From contig CM076651.1 of the NCBI GenBank assembly GCA_038496675.1, forward strand, positions 25,498,148-25,562,147: a stretch of DNA of 64,000 nt, in the 5' to 3' direction. Numbering within the stretch: the first letter of the stretch is position 1; the number at the start of each line of letters is the position of its first letter. The translations under genes were made by a program, and so were the position numbers. This document shows positions 24,384 through 36,516 of the stretch, in pieces. A model generated the notes under the pieces. That model worked only from the letters and a program-made list of their open reading frames with translations. It searched no databases and was not told where the DNA came from. Origin of the DNA: Rachycentron canadum (Eukaryota > Chordata > Actinopteri > Carangiformes > Rachycentridae).

Positions 24384-24448
<65 letters not shown>
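24384..24448. repeat. (AT)n(GT)n microsatellite
   Basis: A compound AT then GT repeat starting seven bases after the right end of the second Tc1-like element. Confidence 0.97.
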
Positions 24449-24449
<1 letters not shown>

Positions 24450-27400
24450 CGTATGATCACTTTCTGAAGGTTAGTACTGTGCAGCATGAGCAGTACAGGT
24501 GATGGCTGACTGAGTCATGCTTTCACCTCAGGGCTTACCTGACTTGACTCAGCAGCAGCCAAGTCAAGCCAAGAGTGTCATAAATACTTGCCCTCGACAC
24601 TTTCTGTACAATCTGAGCTGTCGCCTGTACACTGAGGAACAGAACATGCTGCCGGGGGGGTTCAGCTCAGACAGTAGACATAGTGCTAGTTAGCCTTTTA
24701 TCCTGTGGATACTAACTATTCCTGCTGAGACTCACTTCTACAGTTTTGTTCACTTTTAGTGCCAGTTGTACTATTCTGATAAGTAAGCAGCTGTATTACC
24801 CAACAGCTTAGTGTGGGGGGGGGGCAGTGAAGCCTAAATTGTTTTATTTCAGCTCAATACCCACATATCATGTCAGTGTAGTCTTTATCTTTGTGGCATG
24901 AAAAGGCCTCGAGAACAAAAGGTAAAAACCCTGCACTGTCCATCATCTTAAATAAAAATGAACAAGTGGGATTGTGGCTTCTTGTTTTCAAGAGATTGGT
25001 TTGAAACACCCAATAGTTTCCTGACACAGGAGGTTCAAAGCAACACATAACTCCTGACATCGTATGTGGCAATAAATGAAATGCAAGAAACAAGAAGAGC
25101 ATCAGGTATAAAGTTGCACTGCTGGCAGATACACAATATTGGCTTTATAAAACAACAACTAACAATTTAACATCAATAATATATAAACATTTTGGATATT
25201 TTACTTTTAATGTAAATAGTAAATTAAAGATTTAAAAAAAAAACATTACAGTAACAATGGCTCCTTTAAAGAGATGACAGAGACAGATTAAGGTGAACGG
25301 GGTACTGTGACGGATACTGGACACAAAACAGACACTGACCAGCCCAGAGAGTAATAAAAAGATATTGATCAATAAGGGGACGAGGCTCACTCAAAGTTAG
25401 TAATTAAGTATAATTAACCAAGAGTCATGCTAACCCTTTTACAGGACAAGAGCAAGGCACATAAAAATGAACACAGATCAAAATCCTTAAAACTACAAGC
25501 AGCTCATGTTTTCGACCAATAGAAATGTCAACCTAAAGCACCTAAAGCTGCGTAAACCCACTGTCCCACAACCCCTTGGCCTCTCTCAGCTTTACATCCA
25601 CATTTTGGCTTATCATTTTAAAAATGATGTTTGTCATTTATAAAAATAGATCAACAGGTGAATTACTGAAATATCTAACATCCAGGTTTTATACAGTGCA
25701 TTTTTAACATAACATTGTTATTCTGTGGGTATATGATGTGTATCATCAAATCAGTGTTTCATCGTTGTCCATCCACATGCATTTGTATGTATTTGTGTGT
25801 TTTAGGAAGTATTTTTCAAAGTGTGTGGACTCATAGGAACAAATACAGCGTTGTAGGGAAACTGAGCTCATGTTTGCTGGAGAGGCGTCTTTTCTCTCTC
25901 ACCTCTGCGCCTTCTGTCTTTACTGTGCACTGCAAAGGTGGACGTGAGAGCATGATGTGATTTGTGCTCAATTCCCATCCATTCATGTTCAGAGTCACTT
26001 GGGTACCCATCCTGCAGCCAGGAGTGGTAGTCGGGAGTCGGGTTTGGAGCGACAACGAATTTGCCTGTGATTTGGTTGCACCATGGCTGACCAGATGGGC
26101 CCTTTCCTTTCTCAGTCGCCCTCTATAAAGCAGGCAATCAGTCAGGTTCATCGGACATGGTCGACACCGATGTAGCCTAAGCCCACTGTTCAGGCTGCTG
26201 TGATGTTACTCTGCAACCTTGAGGAAACAACAAGGTCTCAGATACAGAGACATACTTTCTGTTTCTGAACATCATTATTTCCATTGTTGGGGCAGGGGGA
26301 GCAATGGGGTATGACTTTGATACAAACAGATTCAATCCCTGTTGTGCATTTGCCATGTTTTCTGTAATTTAATTGGAGGGTTAGGGTTATTACATGTTAT
26401 TCACCAACTGATTAACTTCTAGAAAACCCTTTTAAGCAGCATTGTACGCTTTCCATATGATTATCAGTCTGACAAAAGAGAAGTGTTTTCCTCCAAAGAT
26501 GCCATGCCCGAAAGGTTCTCTCGTGCTGCCCTATCTCTCTTATCTCTGCTCTGTTAATTGCTCATTAGGAGGGAAAATGTGGTTTTAATCGTCTGCCAGT
26601 CCAGACAGTTTGAAGTTCATTAGAGCTAATGTCCAAACTTCACAGAGGCACAAGGGGCTGATGGTGCCCGTCTAGACATAAACAGCAAAACTCGGTCAAT
26701 TATTAATATATCCCATAAGAGCATTTAGTAAGTGTTGTTTGTTTTCTTACTCATGCAGATATGTGTGTTTGATCCTAACATAACTTTTTGGGTCATAATT
26801 GGGCAGCCTTTGCTCCTCTGCATATTTATGCGGCTGTTCTCAAAGCTAAATTTCTTCTCAGAGGACAAATGTAATGTTTGGTGAACAAACCACAGAAAAC
26901 TATGAATAATGACTTGTTGGGGGACCCATGGTGAAACTTCCTCACTGAGGCTACTTTTACTTTCAGAATACTGAGGCTGTATCCAGGCTAACAGCTTTGT
27001 AAAGGTTGCAATGCTCATCGAACACCAACAGATGAAAGTTGATCTTAAGCAGCTGTGCTAATGTAACTGCAGCTTCATAATTCGCCAGAGGACAGTGTGA
27101 GAATAATAAAGAAAAAGGTCACATACTAATGGTGTGCAAATAAATGCAAATGCTTTTTTGGCAATACTAACTGCTCATGTCATGTGCTTCTACTCTAGAA
27201 TAGGAAATATACAGTATACCGATTTTTAAGTCGGATCACCAAAGTTATTAGGATTCATATTCTGAGGAATACAAATATCTGTACCAAAAATGTGTCCGTC
27301 TAGGAGATGTGGAGACTTTTACTGGACACATGAAAGTTTGGACCTGACGAGAGTTGTTAAGGCTTGAAAAACATAAACCTGAACTGAGGCAAACGTGACA

Positions 27401-28467
27401 CTAAATTTATGAGAATTAATTCTATCCACCTGGGACCATGAACGTTTGTACACAATATCGCAACAAGCCAACAATTGCTTAGATCTGACTGCGGTGAGTC
27501 AGAGGTGGTGGGCAGACTGACATTACCATTCATACATGTCATTTGTCACCTTAAGGGAGCAACTGGTAAGTTTCGTTATTGCTACGTATCCAACATTAGC
27601 AATTATAGGTGTTTACGTCCCAATTCAGAAGAAACGTTACGAGGATCAAATTTCATTCCTTTACTCACCAGGAGCTGAACACCAATGTCCTCTACTGAAG
27701 TTAGGAGGCTAACCAGCTAGCCCCTTCCTCCACCTGCTCCTAGCAATAAACTATGTTGGTCAATAGAGAAAACACATAGCTCCTTTAAGAATGAGGCCTT
27801 CAAGTGATTTCTGATCCATCCACTATCAGCAGTAGATCATTTGTCTGTGCCTTTGAAAACCATGGCGATTAGGTTTGGTTATTTTTAAGCAGAAACAAGA
27901 CTTGGTTAGACTTAATGAGAGATCGTGGTTTAGATTAACATAAGTCCTCAGAGGAGCGACTGTGAGCCAAAAGTGACTGTCAGTAGGAAATAGAAAATTT
28001 TGGTGGTCACTCGATGGCGTCTTTTGCTCCCAGCACACAGGAATCCTAATCACCACGGCTGCTTGAGGGCTTTGTCACTTGAATGTAAACACATGTTGTG
28101 TTGTGGCACTTTTCAAATGACTGATTCTTTGGGCCCAGATTACACGTTTCATATAGTCTCCATAATAATACCACATACACAAGTCATTGATAGGGGAGAA
28201 GGAAAATTCTCTTTCTAACTTGGTGCTGTAATGTTTATTATTAAGGAATTACTGACTTTGCTTCTAGCTACACCAGATGTAATGAAAACAGATGTGGGAC
28301 ATATTGATTTTCTTACCTGAGTCTTTTAATATCAGACAGGTGCTGCAGGAGCCAACATGTAACAACCATCAGGCTAATCACTGAAATTTAATAGCTTTTT
28401 CTGTTTTCTTCTTCTTCTTTCATTCACGCTGCCCCTTCGGCTTCTTCTCCATCTCTTTCCCTTGCAG

Positions 28468-28514
28468 TGGTCGTCCTGTATTTGCAGGCTGTGGGAACCA
28501 AAGAGTGGAGGGAG
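28468..28514 (+). CDS. cpne9: copine-9-like, coding exon 3 (residues 41-56)
   Basis: A 47-base exon with acceptor CCCTTGCAG and donor GTGAGT, entering in phase 1 and leaving in phase 0. It encodes VVVLYLQAVGTKEWRE, C2A beta strands that continue directly into the [10 protein letters not shown] motif of the next exon. The KEWREFGRTEV junction is a copine signature. The exon lies about 25.7 kb downstream of exon 2, so this small exon is flanked by the second-largest intron in the window. No frame defect is seen. Confidence 0.95.
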
Positions 28515-29412
28515 GTGAGTTGAGAAATTTCCAGTTCTCCAATATCAATGTCCAATGTTTCTGTCTACCTGTCACTGTATAGTACGAGTGGCTTGTATTA
28601 AAGAATGCTATATAATAAGTAACTTAAAGTCCAAGCGGAGAGCTCACTGCAAACCCCTGAGAACATTGTTGTAGAAAAATTGAAAGTGTCAGCCTCTTCT
28701 CTTGCCCACACAAATGTAGCCAGTGTCTGAAATTGATTCAGGTAGTAGAAAATATAACCATATAACCAACCCCATTAACAATTGAGGTTAAAGAATGAAT
28801 AAATAAAAAGGGTGTAATTATATCAGCTTCTGAAGTTAGACAAAGGGATTTCACATCGTGTCCCAGGGCTGAGAGAAAAAAAGAGGGAAGCTTCCTTCTC
28901 TGTTGCATTATATGCACCATCTGCTCCACATGACTTCTTGCCGTCTCACCCTCTGTCACTCCTTTTCAAGGAGGGGTCGTGTGGCCCGCCATTCATTACT
29001 GCCTCTTTGAATTTCTTGCCTTTTTTTTTGGTCTCTCCAGCACACAGACACATTTCCATGTCATCTCCTGAGCCCAATTTCCCTTCATCTGTCTATTTTC
29101 CTCTGGCGTCCTGTCATCAGTTGGTGTACTTCCTCATTTGCAAACTCAAAGTCAACAGTGATGTGTCAGTGCGACCGCTGATCCCCTCACTTCGAGACAC
29201 CTCACACCTTTTTCACGCCACGTGACAGGGTTTAATCAAAAACACGGCGTGAATTGTGCCGCAATCAGCAGAGTAAACATCTCGCTGCCAACTGCACACA
29301 TGTTGACACCATGAGCAGGTACTTGTGTTTGAATAGAGACCTTACAAATCCCTTTTGCTTGGTTTTGACATGGTGGCGTTCATTATGTCAATACTTGATT
29401 AGGGCTTGAATG

Positions 29413-29435
29413 ATAATAATAATAATAATAATAAT
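29413..29435. repeat. (AAT)n microsatellite
   Basis: Seven to eight AAT units. Confidence 0.95.
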
Positions 29436-31499
29436 CTTTAACCTTTTATTGAGTGTCTTGGCTCAAATTCCACTTTAATACAATGATCATAAAAAGTGCC
29501 GTTGTGAGTCTGTGAAATAATATTTATTATATGAAGAAAATACATATTTTAAGCTTAATTCCTAGTCAGGCACTATTTAGAATCCGCTGAAGTTATTACA
29601 ATCATATATTTTGGGCGGTGCCCAAATGTTATTATGAGCTTTTAAGTAGTTTGTGTTGAGGAAGTAGGAGTGACATTCAGAATTTAAATGTCAGCCTGCT
29701 TCAGGCTATTGTTGAAACAGAGTAAAAAAACTTTTACTTCAAATTGACGCTTGTTTATTTAAAACCGGCCAACATCTAACCGGCCTGCTTCAGTGTAATA
29801 TGTTACCATATCATCACGTTTGAGCCCACAACTTTGTGGGCTTTAAGAAATTATGGTAATATGTGAATATATTGTGGAAAAAAGGTGGGTGGCTTATTTT
29901 GCGTCCATGTGGATTCGGATGAGTCTGTAACTGTAACTGCAATGAAAGCAACAATTACATGTGATGGATAGTGAAAAGGCAGCCGCACGAACTGATCTAT
30001 AATGTGTCTGTATATTGTGACACCCCTTTACTTGATACATAATTGTAATTTGTTTGTTATTTTGTGCTTTGAGGGAGAAATACTTCATTTGAATCTCTTT
30101 TAGCAGAAGAAAATAAATTCGTCATATCCCTGTATCCTGAAGGTCCAGTGTGATGCCCTATCTTGGGCCCGTATTCCATATTTTCTTTTTTTGTGTGAGA
30201 TTATGGTAATTTTGAGCTTCATTTTTGCCCATTTACTCCTGCAGCTGCATCAGACTGTGCACTAAATTGTTTTCTGATCACAAGTGGTTCCATTTTTTCC
30301 GAGCCAGTAGATACGATCCTCCACTTACAGGCTCTCACAAATCGTCTTTGGTGGCCGATGGAGGACTACAGATGGTCCACTCTGTGTGTGTGTTTACAGG
30401 CTCTGAAGACCGAATACACGCCTGGTCGCAATTACTGTGAAATCTTGTGTATTTTAATGGAAATGGTGACAATGACTTCATTCACTGATGGAGGTGAAGT
30501 GGATCTGTGCAAAGTGAACTCACAGATATCGAAGGTTGACCGTAAACTTTAATTTAACGCCACGAGATGACCTAGAAATAATCAGATCCAATCAATGTGG
30601 CTTTTTCCATCTTCAATAAAACCCTTGAATGAAACTGTGAACAATCCCCAGAGGGAGGAAACAGCACAGTGCAGGAACACAAGAAAGGCACTTAGGGTGC
30701 TAATGTAACTCACTAGTGTTACTCCCAGCTGGCTATCCACATTCATGTCACCAAACCTCCAGAAGTAAATATTTTGAAGAAGCTGGGATGGATTTCACGC
30801 TGCTCCTCTCTGATCTGATTATCACCATGTCATTGCTGAATTAAAGGACATCATTTCTTAATCAGCTTCTCACTGTGCGTCGAGGGATGTGTCACCCAAG
30901 TCGTCGACCAGTGTCGTGCATGAACATGTTCATGATTTGGGTGAATGGTGAACAAAATCTATCTGTTTGCGAATTCTAGATGTGAACCTGAGGCTCCGAA
31001 GGTGGCCGTGCACCAAAATGCTGTGCGTTTGGAATTCAAAGAGAAAACGCTGTACAGAGGACACAACAAAACTTAAAAAAAATATATGCATCTTAATTTT
31101 TGAAAAATCAAATAAAAAGTGTAGCGTCCGTTTTTCTACTTGCATGACTCCGCCAAACTCCTGGCTCATCTGAAAACGGGCAAAGAGGCGGAGCGTGGGT
31201 GGAGCTGAGGCTTCAGAGCATAGTGACTTGTGGCAGGTATCCACTCATTCACCTGTCACTCAGAGCGACTCGCCCTCAATCAATCAACAGACCTTGCATC
31301 CGCCCCCTGCATCACCCCCTTCCCCTTTTACCCCTGCTGTTAAACCGACCTGCCCTCCCCTCCCAGGAACCAGTCTACCACCCATTACTCCCATTAAGCT
31401 GCCTGACTCTCCCTGCCTTCCCTCCCACCAAAAACTGCCTTCATTAGCTCCTGACACCACTTCCATCTGTGCATATTCTGTATTGTTCCCTGTTTTCTT

Positions 31500-31740
31500 G
31501 TCTGTATACAACATCTATTGCACGTCTGCCCGTCCTGGGTGAGGGATCCCTCCTCTGTTTCTCACCATGAGGTTTCTCTTTTTTTTCCCTGTTAAAAGGG
31601 TTTTTGTTTTGAGTTTTTCCTCAGTCGATGTGAGGGTCTGAGGGCAGAGGATGTTGTTATGATGCTATGTAAAGCCCTTTGAGACAAACTGTTTGTAAAA
31701 ATGGGCTTTACAAATAAAATTGCCTTGCCTTGCCTTGCCT
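31500..31740 (+). mobile_element. L2-type LINE 3' end
   Basis: GTCCTGGGTGAGGGATCCCT, a GAGGTTTCTC block, TCCCTGTTAAAAGGG and GGGCTTTACAAATAAAATTG form the standard 3' end of a very common fish LINE, in the expected order. The tail is four TTGCC units (31720-31740), the kind of short 3' repeat L2 elements carry. The body upstream (from about 31250) may belong to it, but I see no reverse transcriptase frame. Confidence 0.8.
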
Positions 31741-31794
31741 TAAATCTTCATTAAATTTAACCAGGTGAGCCATATAAGAATTCACCAAATGTAC

Positions 31795-32000
31795 AGTTTT
31801 CATGAGGGGTAAATTTAGCTGTAGAGACCAAATTGTTTTTTTGTACCAGGCTGTAGACATGTTTATTTCTGCTGTAAAGTTGGACATTTTAACATGGGAG
31901 TCTATGGAGACTGACTTGCCTGTGGTCATTCAAGGAACTGCAGTTTTTGGCACTTCAGTGTTGGCTGCATTTTGCAGCCTGGGAGGTTTCCACTTGGTTA
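31795..32000 (+). mobile_element. fish interspersed repeat (unnamed non-autonomous element)
   Basis: AGCTGTAGAGACCAAATTG, CCAGGCTGTAGACATGTTTA, CTGCTGTAAAGTTGGACATT, GGGAGTCTATGGAGACTGAC and GGAACTGCAGTTTTTGGCAC occur in the order I recall from a repeat found widely in percomorph fish. No coding capacity is seen. It begins about 55 bases after the L2 tail. Confidence 0.6.
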
Positions 32001-33585
32001 AAGGTCCAAGATGGGATGCCATCTGGTTCCAGACCCTGACCACAGCCCGCCTATAAGCGACCTCGGTCACAGCCCATCTTTCAGACGGTGTCCGCAAGTG
32101 AATCCAGTGTTACAGGCCCTAATCTTATTCTCTTATTCTCTCACAAACTCTATGCAACAATCGGAATAAAGCAATGTTTGAGAAAAAATATAATGTTGCC
32201 AGGCTGCTGTCCCCCAACTTCATCAACTTTTTGACTGTTAAACTCTTCATAAACAAGAATTACAGATGTTTATTTACTACCTTTAAATTAAATTGTGGCT
32301 AATTTTATGGGCTTCAAAGGTCTTCATCTTCAAAAATGGTAAAATTATCACCTCTATCACTCAATATCATTTTGAATCAAAGTGCTATTAAACTATAAAC
32401 TCCTATATGAATCTATAATTACATGCAGTAAATATTGCGGTGGGACCAGTTTGAGACCTGCAGATTTCTGAGGCAACGAATTGCCTCAAAGCCTTGACAA
32501 TAACACAATAATTCTTTGACTTTGTACTAATTCAACCATTGTATCATAATTTGTATGAACTCCACTTCCCATATGCAATGATTGCAAACCTTGTACAGAT
32601 CAGCACACGACAGCTGTGCACATAGCACACCGGCTTTAAACACAAATCCTTCTTTGGTTCTTTATTTTGGCCCTAAGTGGGTTCATTTCTGATGCTTCCT
32701 TCTCAAGGGTTTAGTGAAGAACAGAAAAGGGGTAGGTCAAGAAACCCATTTTGTAACGCCTGTGTTGAGACCACTCATTGTCTTTCCTTTTGGTCTACTT
32801 ATCCCCCTAGGACAATCAGAAACATCTCTCTTGGTAACAAGGAAATTCCCTTCACCCACAATGCCACAGCACCTTTTAACCAATCATGCTTGAGTGGGAT
32901 TATGACATTGTAAGGCCCCCAGCTCCAAAAATACAAAACACAACAAGGACATATCATGGAATTTTCCCTTCAGGTCGATGTGGCAAGGTTGGTTCCACTG
33001 CACTCCCCTGCGAGGCCTTGGTAATGGATAGGCTGGGGACGCAGCTGATAGCGTGGATTATGTGCACTGGGCACTAAAGACATGAGTCGAGGTATTGAGG
33101 CTGCGGTGAAGCAGTGCCAAGATCAATAGCTCATTACACGGTGCTGTCGGGCCAGGCCGCGGAGGCGAAGCCGGCAGTCCACCGGGGGGATTACTGGTGT
33201 GATTGTCAGGGAGATGGAGAGATGGCCTGGCCCAGGAGGGAGCCTGGGACTGGGACTTTGTGGGTTCGTATGGTGGAGTGCTGACTCTAATGTTGCTCTA
33301 ATGTAGGAGTCAGATTTCTCTGGGGACACATGCTTTAGCACATAGCACGGCGAAGCTCAGTGTGATACCGCGTGGTGGCGGTTTGCAAAGAGTTTTGTAT
33401 TTATGAATTCCAATCCCGTGTGAAATGTTCCAGTGTTAATATGGATTTCTACTGAATCTCATGAATTTGATTCACTTCTTTCACTGGTGCATTGTCTCAA
33501 TGTGAGCTTAATGACATATATTGACTCTTGAATCAATGCTCCTATTACCACCAATTATCACTTTCTTATTTATCTATTCTTGTAG

Positions 33586-33689
33586 TTTGGCAGGACAGAG
33601 GTAATCGATAACACCCGGAATCCAGATTTCGTCAGGAAGTTTGTCCTGGATTTCTTCTTTGAGGAGAAACAAAATCTAAGATTTGATGT
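33586..33689 (+). CDS. cpne9: copine-9-like, coding exon 4 (residues 57-90 plus two bases)
   Basis: The longest coding exon here (104 bases), with acceptor TTCTTGTAG and donor GTAAGT, entering in phase 0 and leaving in phase 2. It encodes [19 protein letters not shown] followed by [15 protein letters not shown], the most conserved stretch of copine C2A. The N-P-D-F-V-R-K-F and E-E-K-Q-N-L-R-F-D blocks are diagnostic of the family. Arg67 stands where I recall Leu in most copines (NTLNP), a mild substitution. Asp90 and the residues after it lead into the third calcium-binding loop, which is completed in exon 5. Confidence 0.97.
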
Positions 33690-35040
33690 GTAAGTAGTCG
33701 AACACACCAACCTTTCTGAATGAATATAAATTAATTTAATTATAAAGACACATCCCGCAATGTGAATGCTCAAATATGGATTCAAAGCAACGACCCTAAG
33801 GCAGAAACGCCTTTGATTACATTTGAATAATTTCTCTCTCTGCAGGTCTTCGGTGAAAAGCAAATTTTTCTCCATGAGAATAAATGAATAAGCTAAAATT
33901 AAACGACGTCCAATCGTGAAAGTAGTTTTTTTTTTTTTTTTTTTTAATAAAAAAAGGCCTCCAAACCACTTGTCAGCCTCACTGATTTAAATTACAGCCT
34001 GTATAGCCACTTGGCTGTTTTGTATGCTTCACTTACCTGTTATCCTTAATCAATAGGAGGAGAAGATCACATCCATTGCTGTTTGGGCTCAGAAATGTGC
34101 TTTTATCGCTCAGAGGGGTCCGCAGGGCAATAGTTTGGATACACTTTGAGGGGAATTTTGTTTGCTATTATGTTACAGTTGAGCACTTCTCCTGCTCTGC
34201 AAGGTTTTCTACGTACAGTTTCCAAATGAGAAGCTTTCTGTGAAGCAAATTCAAATACAACACTAGTGCAAGGTATAACTCTACCAACATCAGGATGCCG
34301 GCACTTATATCTCACTTTTGGCTTCATCTAGTCAATTTGTCTCTGAAAAATATAATAAAACCAAACAGGAAAAGGTTTGTTAAAAACTGACAGGAGATGA
34401 TTAGCTTCTTTTAGCATGAAGAGTCAACTCCCCTCTCAAAATGTCAAAGTAACATCTCTCAGGATACTCAAAATAATTTACACTCAAACTCATTTATCTC
34501 CGGTTGCTAAAGCTATTTCACTTCGCACCAGAGCTAAATAAAGAAATAAATATATTTCCCTGCATGTCTATACCCTTCTATTTTACTAAGCACTCAACAA
34601 CACAATTAGCCTAATTACAATAGTTGTTGCATTATTTTCTGCCGTCAACAACTGAATCTAGGAATGTGTAGAAAGATGGTGTAGCTTTACAAGTGGTGGC
34701 CTGTGGGTCAGAGGTATTTTGCTGCACAGCTAATTAAATAACACAATGTAAAGACAGTTACTTCCCCCAACCTCCAGCCCCTGAGTCAAAAGTTACATGA
34801 AGCAGGTCAGTAAGCGCACAGGTCTCCAAAGTCAAACCTCTACCCTACATAGAAAAGCATCACGCTGCAATATGTTGCTCTGTAACGTGCCACTCAAATA
34901 TTTTTAAAGTAAATCACACCATTGTTTCAGGACCTACAACTGTACATGTTATTGTTCTCTTTCAAATGTTGTCTTGCAAGTTCTTCTTATCTTATCGTCC
35001 ATTTTTACATTTTTTTTTTTTTTTTTTTTTTTACTTTCAG
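33690..35040 (+). other. cpne9: intron 4 (about 1.35 kb)
   Basis: GTAAGT donor and CTTTCAG acceptor. It has a T run at about 33926-33945 and a 23-base T run (35010-35032) that forms the polypyrimidine tract of exon 5. No other feature was recognised. Confidence 0.85.
35010..35040 (+). promoter_or_regulatory. cpne9: exon 5 acceptor with a 23-base T homopolymer
   Basis: T23 followed by ACTTTCAG. The polypyrimidine tract of this acceptor is a pure homopolymer, which is a strong U2AF-type binding tract but is prone to length change. Confidence 0.85.
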
Positions 35041-35080
35041 GTACAATGTCGACTCCAGAAGCTGTAATATTTCCAAACAC
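35041..35080 (+). CDS. cpne9: copine-9-like, coding exon 5 (residues 91-104)
   Basis: A 40-base exon preceded by an exceptionally long T run and TTACTTTCAG, with donor GTGAGT; it enters in phase 2 and leaves in phase 0. It encodes VYNVDSRSCNISKH, loop 3 of C2A. Asp95 is kept, but Asn93 sits where copine-5 and -8 have Asp (YDVDSK). From memory copine-9 also has YNVDSK and NISK, so this Asn is the strongest clue to the copine-9 subfamily and not a sign of decay. Cys99 is extra compared with the copine-9 sequence I recall. Confidence 0.94.
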
Positions 35081-36439
35081 GTGAGTGGAGTCGAACTCTG
35101 CTGGAAACTTGCCTCAGGCTTCAGATCTATCACACTGTATTGTGCATTATTACACTGTTAAGGCTAATTGACAAGGAATGAGTGTAACAACTGATAATGA
35201 TTCAGCATGAATGAAAATATTTAGTGCTCTGTAAATCTGTCCTGTTTTTTTTTTTCTTTTTTTTACATATTTCCCGACAAACCAAATCACATGGGAGAGC
35301 AGAAGGTGAGTGGTTTATGTGCAGATTGTGTCGTCCTCATGAGTTGTGGTATTATACTTCATTCACTTCACTTTTTAGTTTCCAGTATGTTTCATGGTCA
35401 CTGTAATAGTCTTGTCTTGAGTTTTTTTGTGTTTGAGTCACTTTAATTTTATTGTATTTTTCTCCCATTCTTTCATCTTATTTCATCAAGGACAAACACA
35501 AACAGCTCTCTCCTGGAAAGCTTCTGCCATAGTGTTGTTCCTCATTTTGTCTTTATCGTTCACTCAGGTAAACCAACTTTCACAACTCGACTTCAAAGCA
35601 AAAGCAGCTGTTGTTGTTTGAGACAGTACACCACAGCAGATTGTGCATGTCGGGAGCTCACACACATACTCCGTTTGTGGGATTCACACCTACACCTGCT
35701 CGCGCCCACGCACACGCACACACACAAAACACACAACAAGCATTAGCAGGTAGAGCTCTGCCCTCGTTGCTGTGCAGGACTTTTATTGTGTCATGTCATC
35801 TGCCTGCTTTTTTATGTTACCATATGTTATTCTCTGTAACGTGTGGGCTGGTTGTAAAGTTCAGAGTCTGTTGTTCAATGAAAAGGCTGAGTGAAGGAGG
35901 AAAAAACACTACGAGGACATATGCTTCATGCACAGCACGGCTCTTTTAAAAATAATCAATCGGTCAACAAGCATCTGAATAATGTGCCCCACTAAGACTT
36001 CCCGGGCTTGACCTCCCTGGGTTATGAAACCCTAAATTTAAAGTTTAATTTAAAATGACACTTCAATAATGTGAGATTAAAGTTTAATGGAACTTTAATA
36101 ACTTTAATATCTCTATTACTATCCCTATTGATTTTATAGTCTTTCATAATTGCTATTGAGCCCAAGTGTGTTAACCCTGTTTATTAAAGAACAAGGGGTC
36201 TAGAAATGTATAAAGTCATTAGTTTAGTGTTCAAATGTTTTAATGGACTGGTTCCCGTATGTGAACTTGAGATGTGTAGAATTAAGAGCGGCACCATGCC
36301 TGCGTCAAGCATGGGCTCTATTATCGAATCTGCAGGCTTAAGTTCCTTTCTGTTCGTTCGAGCCTGATTTGAAACCAGGACTCGCTCTTGGCCCCGTCAT
36401 TTCATTAATTCTCCTTTTCTGATCCTCTGCCCCCCTAAG
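35081..36439 (+). other. cpne9: intron 5 (about 1.36 kb)
   Basis: GTGAGT donor and CCCCCTAAG acceptor. It contains a short CA-rich stretch near 35702-35732. Nothing else was recognised. Confidence 0.85.
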
Positions 36440-36516
36440 GACTTTCTGGGCCAGACCTTCTGTACCCTTGGAGAAATCATCGGCTCCACAGGAGGAAGGC
36501 TGGAGAGGACCCTGTC
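36440..36516 (+). CDS. cpne9: copine-9-like, coding exon 6 (residues 105-129 plus two bases)
   Basis: A 77-base exon with acceptor CCCCCTAAG and donor GTAAGT, entering in phase 0 and leaving in phase 2. It encodes DFLGQTFCTLGEIIGS then TGGRLERTL, the last strand region of C2A. Asp105 in the DFLG motif is the remaining loop-3 calcium ligand. The RLERTL ending resembles copine-9 (RVERTL) more than copine-5 (RLEKPL). The next family exon should begin with one base finishing the split codon and then encode a GVPGKKCG-like linker into C2B. I searched by eye for it through 64000 and did not find it, so the gene is truncated by the window edge. Confidence 0.95.

Larger units (their letters stand above)
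2750..28467 (+). other. cpne9: intron 2 (about 25.7 kb)
   Basis: Opens with GTATGT and ends with CTTGCAG. It contains the SINE, MITE, Tc1, L2-type, palindrome and microsatellite features listed separately. In the stretches between them (for example 3550-6230, 10760-12860, 13310-19690 and 24450-28460) I see only AT-rich non-coding sequence with short ORFs lacking domains. Two blocks look like further old fish repeats I cannot name: 17150-17660, and 27480-27795, which ends near AGCTCCTTTAAG. A CpG-richer patch at 11835-12060 is also unexplained. Confidence 0.85.
28515..33585 (+). other. cpne9: intron 3 (about 5.1 kb)
   Basis: GTGAGT donor and TTGTAG acceptor. It contains an AAT microsatellite (29413-29435), an L2-type 3' end (31500-31740) and a second fish repeat (31795-32000). 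The remainder is AT-rich with no recognisable gene. The region 32900-33360 is somewhat more GC-rich but shows no exon-like frame that I can name. Confidence 0.85.

Noticed and set aside
31195..31542. A 115-residue proline-rich ORF
   Set aside because: It overlaps the body of the L2-type 3' end. Proline richness comes from CCC/CCT-rich sequence.
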